From the NCBI GenBank assembly GCA_964019695.1, contig OZ026524.1:26390164-26454163 (forward strand): DNA of 64,000 bases, read 5' to 3'. Below the pieces are notes generated by a model. The model searched no databases. It was not told where the DNA came from and saw nothing but the letters and a program-made list of their open reading frames with translations. The translations under genes were made by a program, and so were the position numbers. The stretch is from Loripinus fragilis. Lineage: Eukaryota; Mollusca; Bivalvia; Lucinida; Lucinidae. Within the stretch, counting starts at the first letter, position 1, and each line of letters begins with the position of its first letter. Below are positions 56,529-64,000 of the stretch, in pieces.

Positions 56529-57566
56529 CATATATTAAAGGAATTAAGCTCAAAAGATTTTCTTATTTGAGCCTATGTCATATGTAGAAGACACATCGGG
56601 AACGTTTAACCCTTTATGTACTAATGGATGCACAGGCTGGTCTGAGCCTTCACTGATCCCATATGCTAAGTACAGGACTCGATTGTAATTACTTACGATA
56701 TGAGCAATGAGATACTTTAATATTTGTTTACTGTTTTTCGAAATTCATTTTCAGAAGTCATTAAGTGTGTTCTCCGTATCTTCTCTTTGTTAATATTTCG
56801 TTTTTCAATATTCAGTTTTCAACATTCATACTTAGGCCTACTATAAAGTAAAACGAAATTGCTTCTTTCACATTAGGATGGATAATATGCCGCCATTGAA
56901 TTGCATAATGAAAGTCATGTCGTATTGAGGTTCAATTTCATCATAGTACGATATGACTTATTCATATGACTGAATGAATAGCTCAGCTGGCCCTCATTTA
57001 CAGGCATGTTTCATTCACGCATTTGTCGCATGAGTGTTTGGTTGCAATGAATTGCGACAGAGCCGCGGGTTTATTTACTAACGGTCAAAAGAAACGCTAC
57101 ACTTCCACAAAACGCTTTGAGGCGTGAATGTAACGGTAAATGCATTCAATGAATCGAGGGTCATTTCTTAGAGGTCGTGGTGGAAGTATACATAGCAATA
57201 GAATTTGGTCAGGTTAGTCAAGTGGTTCACAAACACGAGCTGCACAGGCTTACCATGACCAGAACATTGAGTAAAGCAATTTATCGATTTTTGCTTTTAG
57301 GCATGTTGGCTATTACATGTATACAGGAATATTTTAACTGCTGTCACTTATTTTATTTCCTTCTGAGTAATTTATCGAAAAGTTTGCATGTAGCGTTTCT
57401 TTTGCTCGTCAGTATAGTACACGTATACGCTTTTACACGTGTTCTAGAATACAATTACCACAAATCATCATGCGGTAAATCCTTATAACGTCTCTTGTTT
57501 GATGTGTTTTAACTGAGAACCGTCTTCAATGTCCATTTCTACGCATTTTGGTAACTACCCCACAAC
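56529..57566. other. Unassigned stretch
   Basis: AACCCTTTATGTACTAATGG near 56609 resembles a family-2 left end. The 103-codon frame at 57177-57488 has a hydrophobic middle but no recognised motif and no supporting context. Confidence 0.45.
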
Positions 57567-57733
57567 AGGCCTCCAGATAAGGGTGCGTAATCAAAAATTA
57601 ATTTTCTTATTTCTCAACCAAAACATGAGCGGTGGGTGAAACGTTTCTTCTGATAACCCTAAACACATGTTAAAACTGACGGCTAAGAAAATATTCACAA
57701 TTTTACGCTGAAAACGTTTGCCTATCTGGACCT
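57567..57733 (+). mobile_element. Palindromic MITE, family 1, copy with clearest ends
   Basis: AGGCCTCCAGATAAG at the left and GCCTATCTGGACCT at the right are inverted repeats with about two mismatches. The middle palindrome is worn (GAAACGTTTCTTC). This copy defines the probable family ends. Confidence 0.87.
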
Positions 57734-57867
57734 ACGCCCACACGTTTTGATTGGTAAAGAAAATGGACTTTGCTTGGAACAATTTTCAACCTTCGCAATT
57801 TATCTCGTAATTGTCATTTTGTGCTTGCTTCAAAAGCCTGACACTGGCCTTATTAACATGTAATCAA

Positions 57868-58147
57868 CCAGGCCTCGTGGCACAGTGCCAGTCGGTAGCG
57901 TGTCCGTCTGCAAATTCAGGGGTCGCAAGTTTGATCCCGAGCTGGTCCCATAGTTTCATGAAATAATGTCTACGGTCCACTGATTGAAGGGTTGTTGTCA
58001 GTTACATGTACACAAGCAAACGTTTGTTTACGAATGTCGAAATACTTGCTGTAACCGCTTAGTCAAGCTTGCCCACGAACAAGTGTGGTTAGGTGAACTG
58101 ATCGTCTCGACATGACCATAGCTGTTGATTTGGACTTAAAAAATTAA
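57868..58147 (+). mobile_element. tRNA-derived SINE (family 2), diverged copy
   Basis: The head is CCAGTCGGTAGCGTGTCCGT with B-box CAAGTTTGATCCC, and the body GGTTGTTGTCAGTTACATGT. The tail is CATAGCTGTTGATTTGGAC. A 12-bp target duplication ACATGTAATCAA lies at 57856-57867 and 58148-58159. Confidence 0.93.
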
Positions 58148-58321
58148 ACATGTAATCAAACAGGTACATTAATTACCTCAAGCAATATTGAAATCATTTC
58201 CTAAATCATTTGCCAAGGTTACGGAAGGTGTGGTAAAATGATCAATGATGTTTGTTGAGACACTTTTCCAATGTATGTAATAAGAAAATCATCATGCCTA
58301 CTGGGTAATTTTGCAGGCTCT

Positions 58322-58486
58322 TTTCTCGTCTGCCGATTTTTTTTTCGAAATCAACTTTTACGAAATTTAATTTCAAGAATACCATCAGACTGTCAAACAG
58401 TTTGGATTCAGATCAGGCCCGACGTTTTGTCGGGCCAGATCTGGGTCCAAACTGTTTGCAAAGATTATCAGCTGACGACACCAGTA
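58322..58486. mobile_element. Decayed palindromic MITE, family-2-like core
   Basis: CTCGTCTGCCGAT at the left and ATCAGCTGACGAC at the right frame AACAGTTTGGATTCAGATCA and AGATCTGGGTCCAAACTGTT. No TTAA is visible at the ends. Confidence 0.72.
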
Positions 58487-58548
58487 CATGTAGACAGAGT
58501 GTTGAGGGATTTGAAAGGAACGTTGGAACTTCACATTGAGCCAATGTG

Positions 58549-58750
58549 TCTTGCTTGTTTGTTTGAATTGATTCTTTACGTCCCATCAACAATTTTTCAG
58601 TTATTAAGGGGCGGGTCTTCCTGGATTGAACCAGCAGTAAGCTAGGATTGATGTTCTTGCTCAAGGACACAACATAATGACGCCGGTGAGGCTCGAACCC
58701 GGAGCCCCTCGGTCTCGAGTCAAGCACTCTACCACTGAGCCACTGTGCTA
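58549..58750 (-). mobile_element. tRNA-derived SINE (family 1), copy 3
   Basis: The complement reads GCACAGTGGCTCAGTGGTAG and GGTTCGAGCCTCACCGGCGT, with tail GACGTAAAGAATCAATTC. A further partial body (GTCAACAATATTTCAGTCAT) lies at 58807-58900. Confidence 0.92.
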
Positions 58751-58911
58751 CCTCTGTGGGAGTCTTATAGAATGGGTGTAATCATGTTGCTGCTCTACGA
58801 CCTAGTCAACAATATTTCAGTCATGTCTGGACGATTCCTGGGGTGAACGAGTACAGAGCAGAGGATAACGTGTCTTACTGAAGGACACCGCACAGCGGTT
58901 GAACCAGCGGA

Positions 58912-59507
58912 TACTTTTGAGTTCCCACGATATGATTTGGGGTGAGAAATAAGTAATTTTTTAACAGGCACACTTTCTGTTTTACGTTAGATTGTGAGTG
59001 ATTCGACTTATATATGCTGAATTGTGATGGTTAATGCATGGTCATTTGACATTATTTATTGTCTGGATTCGTTATACTTAAGTGCTATAAGCTTGAGCAT
59101 GCCGTTCAAAAAGTACCCACTGTTGTGGAACATTAGTGAATCGTAACTAGTAAGCGGGTTTTGAACCTCTTTATTCGGAACACGATACTGGATGATCAAC
59201 TTTAATCGACCTTTAACAGAATTTTTGATAAGTTCTGTACACAGGCTGATCTGTGTTTTTTACCGTGTGGGACATTTTGCTCAACAGCCATGATCAACAT
59301 CATAATCAAATTAATTGTGGGTGTTTCGTGTCACGCCTTGTAAGATGCCAATATAGATTATAACTTTATAGTTGGGCCACGCCCTCTACAAATGGCGTTT
59401 GACATGCGCTATCCCAAGCAACACAGGCTCAAATTAGCCTGTACATCTGCGCGATTTGATCAGCACCAATGTTTCGCTGCCTGTGTAATTTGAGAGCTCT
59501 GTTTTGT
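58912..59507. other. Fragment of family-1 MITE, then unassigned
   Basis: CTTTTGAGTTCCCACGATAT and GGTGAGAAATAAGTAATTTT at 58913-58964 are one arm of the family-1 MITE. 59420-59490 has CAGGCTCAAATTAGCCTG. No gene. Confidence 0.55.
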
Positions 59508-59715
59508 CAACCCATAAAGCGCCACCTATAATTTGCAGCAGACGACAATTTCAAATTTTGCCGCTTTTCAAAATTAACATATAAGGTATGATATTTCATG
59601 TAAATCGTCTGCAGACGATTCTCATGAAATATCATACCTTATTTTTCTGAAAATAATGAAAAATCTTGCAAAATTTGTCGTCTGCTGCAGTCGTGATTGG
59701 CGCCTTAGGGGTTAG
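59508..59715. mobile_element. TTAA-type MITE with TCGTCTGCTGC core (family 2b)
   Basis: Ends CAACCCATAAAGCGCCACC and GGCGCCTTAGGGGTTAGG resemble the CCCTTTAAGCGCCAA ends of 28463. The whole length is nearly palindromic: AAGGTATGATATTTCATG is mirrored by CATGAAATATCATACCTT around ATCGTCTGCAGACGAT. Confidence 0.88.
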
Positions 59716-60305
59716 GATTCTGTCTGGATCCTGTAGCTGGGTGTATTTATAGAGCCCAAATTCTGAGTACAAAATTATATTTTGTTTTATCCGCCATTAT
59801 GAATAACGAGACGGTTCTTGTATGTGTTTGGTTGAGAAATAACTTTCAATATTACATGTACGCTTTTTTATCAAGAGGTATGCATGATATTTATTTTGAT
59901 CATATTATAATAGTCAGCAGGAATGCAAGTGAATATAAATACCTTTGGTCTAACACAGAAAAACGTCCCGACTTGACTGAACAATCGTTGACAAGGCGTA
60001 AAGAATCAGCGCAACAAACATGATCTGCAGTGAGCTTCATTGCATCTGGATCCAAAGACCTTGAAAGACGTTTTATCTATTATGACAGTGGAATCGATAA
60101 CCTTTGATCTGCTAATGTAAATGTACTCATTGTCAATCGCCGAGTCAATCGATTGATCGACAACCCACTCATCTTTCATCTAGATATGGATATGGTCTGT
60201 CTATGTTTTGGCGTGCTGCGGTTTCATTATCCGATGGTGCTGAATCTTAATTCTCGCCAGTCTCGACTTTTGTTGCCTGCTCTCTCATCTGTTCTTAGAA
60301 TGCCT
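59716..60305. other. Mostly unassigned
   Basis: AACGAGACGGTTCTTG at 59804 and GTTTGGTTGAGAAATAAC are a remnant of the family-1 MITE. No gene. Confidence 0.5.
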
Positions 60306-60383
60306 TTATTGTAAACATTGTGGACATAGATCAGACTGCTCTCCTTGGGAGGAGTCTGATCAGGGGACATGATGTTTGCTTCC
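60306..60383. repeat. Family-2 palindromic core
   Basis: TAGATCAGACTGCTCTCCTT and GGAGGAGTCTGATCAGGGGA are mirror arms, and AAACATTGTGGA mirrors CATGATGTTT. No TTAA ends are seen. Confidence 0.8.
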
Positions 60384-60603
60384 ATTAAAATTTCCCACCG
60401 GTTTTCAAATCCTAGATGTAACACTGCTGAAATGCACATCGTAAATACGAGTATATACAGCAGACGTGAAAAGTATACGACATTTTGAGACAAAAATACA
60501 AACTGTATTGGCGGGATAAGGGGCTAATCACGACTGCTGCAGATGGCAAAATTTGCAACATCTTAACCAATTTTCGATAAAAATAAGGTATGATATTTGG
60601 TTT

Positions 60604-60926
60604 GTTTGTTTGTTTGGTTGCTTTACGTCCCAAGTCAACAGCTATGGTCAATGCGGGACGGTCAGTTCACCTAACCACACTTTTTCCTGGGCAAGCTTGA
60701 ACAAGCGGTTTACCAGTAATTCGTGCACATACTTTCGCTTGTAACTGACAACAACCCTTCTAGAATGAATCAGCGGAAGGGAGGAGAATGATCGTAGAAA
60801 TCATTTCATGATCAATCTCCACGAAAGTATGGGACCAGACCGGGATCGAACTCGCGACCCCTGGATCTGCAGTCAGACACGCATCTGTAGCCAGACACGT
60901 TACCGACTGCGCTACGCGGCCCGGCA
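60604..60926 (-). mobile_element. tRNA-derived SINE (family 2), copy at 60.6 kb
   Basis: Nearly the full complement of 30215-30543, including the duplicated GTGTCTGRCT arm. A perfect 12-bp target duplication GATATTTGGTTT lies at 60592-60603 and 60927-60938. It sits exactly at the MITE/LINE junction. Confidence 0.96.
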
Positions 60927-60938
60927 GATATTTGGTTT

Positions 60939-61185
60939 AAACAATATTTTATTTGTAACTAGACATGTATATTACAGTACAGAAATATCATGGTACAGGA
61001 TCTGACAGTAAGCAAGCGCTTATATTATAAGTCATCTCCTGCTACAAGTTAGATTATACAATAGTACGTAAGAATGGCGGTGTCAATAAATACAAGCTTG
61101 AGAACAACAATAAAAATGACAAAGAAAGCTCAGAGCTTAAGCTTCATCTGCTAGTTGGTATGTTTGTGTTACTAAGGATTAGTTT

Positions 61186-61228
<43 letters not shown>

Positions 61229-61708
61229 TATGTCCAGCGCATGCTGAGTTTCCGTAACATGTCAGCTTGTAATATGGTTTTGCATCGCTCATCTGTCAAA
61301 CCTTCCAGTTTTTATAATAAATTTTTGAACGTTTTCTAGCAGTGTTTCATTTTCTTCGACTGTATTGGTTTGTACCCCTTGCAAAAGATCCCTAGTTGTG
61401 TAGTAGTTAAGATTTTTGGGCAAATATCTTTCTCTTACGTTTGCATATCTTGGGCAGACAAACAGGTAATGATATGAACTCTCAAAAGCTCCGCATTGGC
61501 ATGTAGGTTCGGGAACAAGGTTCTTTCTATACAAGTGTGAATTAAAAGAGCTGCATTCTAATCTCAGGCGTGTATGTAGTATTTGACCTTTACGCGTGCC
61601 TGCATTGAAGTATAATGGTGGTTTGTTAAGGTCTCTGTTCAAACGATGTTTAAAAGATGCGATGGATGGAGCTTGCTTTGTTTCTTCGGGCAGGCTATTC
61701 CAAGCAGA
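60939..61708 (-). pseudogene. LINE C-terminal fragment with 3' UTR
   Basis: Minus-strand codons from about 61708 read EPSAWNSLPEETKQAPSIAS, then KHRLNRDLNKPPLYFNAGTR and RKGQILHTRLRLECSSF. CQCGAFESSYHYLFVC follows (a Cys-x-Cys...His...Cys knuckle) and then YANVRERYLPKNLNYYTTRD, ending near 61310. The frame is open over this stretch, about 130 codons, so this copy is young. Everything upstream (RT, endonuclease) is missing. 60939-61300 is 3' UTR with a (GA)n run. By motif this is another LINE lineage than those at 19-23, 42.5 and 52.8 kb. Confidence 0.87.
61192..61226. repeat. (GA)n microsatellite
   Basis: About seventeen GA dinucleotides in the LINE 3' UTR. Confidence 0.95.
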
Positions 61709-61812
61709 CGGTTCTCGTGAAGTATCATGCCTTATTAGTTATTTTTGAAAAAGCGGCAAAATTTGATATTGTCGTCTGCTGCAAATTATCGGTGGTGCTT
61801 TAAGGGTTAAGA

Positions 61813-62504
61813 AAAGAATAACTAAGGCAGGAAATGCGTGTCTGATTGATATCTTTTATTCTAGAATTAAAATCGATTCCAATGTATTAAGTGCATACAG
61901 CTGTCTTTGAGAGGAGAAAATGGAATTCTCTGACGATTTCAACTAGGTCTGCTTTAGCTTTGTTTAGTATCATTTTTTGTAGTGGAACGCCACATATAGT
62001 CTTGAGTCTTGACCAATTTATCTAACAATCTATTGGGTAATTTAGAAATATGTGGCCATTTCATTGGACAGAATACTCATACTCAAATTGAAATTATACT
62101 ATTTGGGTGTCTGGAATACTCACTGTTGTGTTTGATCGATTACTATCATCTATATAAACAATCTTCGCAATTTGTAACACCAGAAGCAAATACAAGCTGG
62201 TATGGACTCCATGCATAGCAACAACATGTGCTTTTAATCGTAGACCTTCGTAAGAACGGAGACATGCGAAAACACAGTCGATTTCAAAACACATTGAGCA
62301 CAATATTATCGCTGTGACATCATAACATTTTTTATACAGAATCTTCACATTGCTAAGCAAGTATTTTTATCAAACTTATATCTCTTGCTTATTCAAATGC
62401 ACTTTATATGCGATATTTTCTGTCAATAAGAAATAAACCAAATATGACTAAATGGGTTATGAATTTAATAAAAACACATGATTATATAAGAAATAATTTC
62501 GGGG
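61813..62504. other. Unassigned stretch
   Basis: No gene or repeat recognised. Frames of 69-88 codons lack motifs. Confidence 0.45.
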
Positions 62505-62580
62505 AAGCGCAATGGCTCAGCGCTAGATTGCTTAGCTCGATATAAACAGGTTGCAGGTTCGAGCCCCACAGGCAGCACTG
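62505..62580 (+). mobile_element. tRNA-derived SINE head (family 4)
   Basis: GGAAGCGCAATGGCTCAGCG holds the A box and GCAGGTTCGAGCCCCACAGG the B box. The body is absent because a family-3 MITE follows directly. Confidence 0.75.
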
Positions 62581-62586
62581 GGTTGT

Positions 62587-62743
62587 TTCAGAGCCTTTGC
62601 TAGTCGCTTGAATATTCTGTGAATGTTGATCTACTGACCGAACATCATTTGGAGTTTCTAAGCTTAAAAGGAGGCTGCACAGGCTCGTCTGAGTCTACAC
62701 TTGTCAAAATACCACATGGTTTGAAATCACATGTCACGGCTCA
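62587..62743. mobile_element. Inverted-repeat MITE (family 3), copy 4, left-truncated
   Basis: It starts in the interior (GAGCCTTTGCTAGTCGCTTG), runs through GAACATCATTTGGAGTTTCT and ends AATCACATGTCACGGCTCAT. Confidence 0.87.
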
Positions 62744-62887
62744 TATATTGCTTCTCACAGAAACGCAAAGGACATCAGCAGACGACAGACGACAGACGAT
62801 GTCAGCAGACAGTTTTTCAGCTGCAATTTCGGCTGATAGTTGAAGTGCTTAAATGATGATCACTCGTTTTTGTTTTGTTGGCGAGTG

Positions 62888-63096
62888 CATGAGATTTACA
62901 ACAATGTGGTATGTGCGTCCAACATACGCTCAGTCTTATCAGAGCCTTTGCTCGTCGCTTGAATATTCTATGAATGTTGAGCTACTGACTGAACATCTTT
63001 TGGAGGCTCTAAGCTTAACAGCAGGCTGCACATGCTCGTCTGAGTCTACACTTTTCAAAATGCCACATTGTTGGAAATCACATGACACGGCTCATG
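62888..63096. mobile_element. Inverted-repeat MITE (family 3), copy 5
   Basis: GAGATTTACAACAATGTGGT at the left mirrors TGCCACATTGTTGGAAATCA at the right, and ACATGACACGGCTCATG completes the end. It lies 145 bp from copy 4 in the same orientation. Confidence 0.88.
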
Positions 63097-63689
63097 TATA
63101 CCTTAGAATATTTTCTCGTTAAGTTTCTTTGTTCTTTGATATGATCGTTTTTGTAGAAGCAACTTCCTATATAGGATATAGACCGCAACGATGAAGTAAA
63201 ATCGACCTTTCTGCCTGTGTAAATCATCTACAAACATGGAATCCAACCTTAAGTCTTGGCGAGCAGTGACTGCTTTTGTACGAGCGTGAAGGCTGGGCAA
63301 ATGCTCAACGTTTTCCATGCTTTTCAAGGTGTTTTGATAAATTAGAAAGCTCCCATCTTCCTTGCTAAGTTCAATGATAACATACTCCAGTAATTTAATG
63401 CCTTATATGTTTCAAGGATACTAAGTATATTATTTTCTTTAATATATCTGATATAAAGAGGGATTTCCCTATTATTTCCCTGTTATGAATTATTGCTCCT
63501 TAAATTGACATGTTGATGTTGATGTTTTACGTCAATCACCTTGCAGATATTGTAGCCTATAGATAAGTTAAAAGTGACGTATAAGAGCGTACTAACACTC
63601 GAAGGTAAAACAGGTTATACCGTTATTAACGGTAAAAAAATTACATTAATACCTGACAAAGGTTTTCAAAATACGGAAATATTATACCA
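63097..63689. other. Unassigned stretch
   Basis: No gene. A 74-codon minus frame (63103-63327) has no recognised motif. Confidence 0.45.
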
Positions 63690-63792
63690 AGCCGTCATAG
63701 CTCAGTTGGTTGAGCCGAGGCAAATATATGTATCTATATCTATTTACGAGCGATTTAAAACGGGGGAGGGTTCGAATCCCACACCATTTTTT
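63690..63792 (+). mobile_element. tRNA-like SINE head (family 5) with stretched middle
   Basis: GCCGTCATAGCTCAGTTGGT with TGAGC (A box) and GGTTCGAATCCCACACCA (B box) are intact and tRNA-like at both ends. The interval is longer than in a real tRNA and AT-rich, so this is a retroposed copy and not a working tRNA gene. A T-rich stretch follows. Confidence 0.72.
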
Positions 63793-64000
63793 TTTCATGA
63801 AGGAGATATTTTTAAACATCATTGTTGCTTAAACAAGACTTTTTTTTTATCATATTTTTGTTATATTTTAAATGTTTTTTTTCTATAGTATTTTTTGAGT
63901 GTTTTTTGTGTGTGTTTTTTGTGATTTTTTTTTTCTAGTTTTTTTTTACATTCTTCGCATATTCATTTCATTACAATACAATACAAAACAATACAAAAGA
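63793..64000. other. T-rich low-complexity end of the window
   Basis: Long T-runs and GTGTTTTTTGTG-type words, then an ACAATACAAA repeat. The window ends inside it. Confidence 0.7.

Larger units (their letters stand above)
60508..61812. mobile_element. Family-2b MITE split by a LINE fragment and a SINE
   Basis: 60508-60600 matches one half of the MITE at 59508 (ATCACGACTGCTGCAGATGG to AATAAGGTATGATATTT). 61701-61812 matches the other half (TTCTCGTGAAGTATCATGCC to GTGCTTTAAGGGTTAA). The 1.1 kb between them is a 5'-truncated LINE and a SINE. Confidence 0.88.

Noticed and set aside
57177..57488. 103-codon plus-strand frame with a hydrophobic middle
   Set aside because: Resembles a membrane protein only in composition, with no conserved motif or context.
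63690..63792. Possible functional tRNA gene
   Set aside because: Promoter boxes are good, but the stretched AT-rich middle cannot form an anticodon arm of normal size.

Overview
The window reads as repeat-rich intergenic or intronic DNA from a eukaryote. I find no host protein-coding gene I can support, no functional RNA gene and no CRISPR array. Long reading frames are rare, every recognisable coding stretch is a broken transposon, and most of the rest is short interspersed, palindromic or tandem repeats. A marine invertebrate, most likely a bivalve mollusc, is the best guess. That rests on the mix of tRNA-headed SINEs, palindromic MITEs, tandem repeats ending in CGGACGGACGG-like tails, and several LINE lineages. 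It is an inference, because no gene fixes the taxon.

Layout. 0-7.7 kb: an (AC)n microsatellite, a small inverted-repeat element, an AT-rich minisatellite, duplicated repeats and one tRNA-derived SINE. 7.7-10.3 kb: a decayed Penelope-like reverse transcriptase with its catalytic motif broken by a stop. 10.8-11.8 kb: a roughly 140-bp tandem repeat. 12.2-13.9 kb: a 279-bp-type short repeat, then two 210-bp inverted arms around a 950-bp spacer. 16.5-18.4 kb: a SINE with perfect 12-bp target duplications and more tandem repeats. 19.4-22.85 kb: the largest element, a 5'-truncated LINE on the minus strand whose ORF is split by a 279-bp insertion flanked by CCAA. It abuts a 458-bp fold-back element built from TTACGCC words. 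25.4-26.46 kb: a dead mariner. 28.46-28.70 kb: an intact TTAA-flanked MITE.

From 33.9 to 37.3 kb two divergent inverted ends may bound a large non-autonomous element. It holds a TCTG fold-back, a GACAATTCGTCGA array and a frameshifted FLYWCH zinc-finger relic. Then come a 62-bp minisatellite (39.9-40.7 kb), a LINE RNase H tail (42.5-43.2 kb), an element with 125-bp inverted ends sitting inside a palindromic MITE (44.7-45.65 kb), two tandem LINE RT relics (48.8-49.6 kb), and a third copy of the 279-bp repeat (50.4 kb). Next are a LINE C-terminus (52.8-53.2 kb), a hairpin array (53.3-53.6 kb), nested MITEs (55.7-56.2 kb), and a MITE split by a LINE fragment with a SINE at the junction (60.5-61.8 kb).

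The parts do not form a pathway. Autonomous elements (LINEs, mariner, possibly piggyBac-type and MULE-type transposases elsewhere in the genome) would have supplied the enzymes. The SINEs and MITEs here look like their parasites. The local history is repeated insertion of one element into another. All similarity statements come from reading the sequence by eye, not from database searches.
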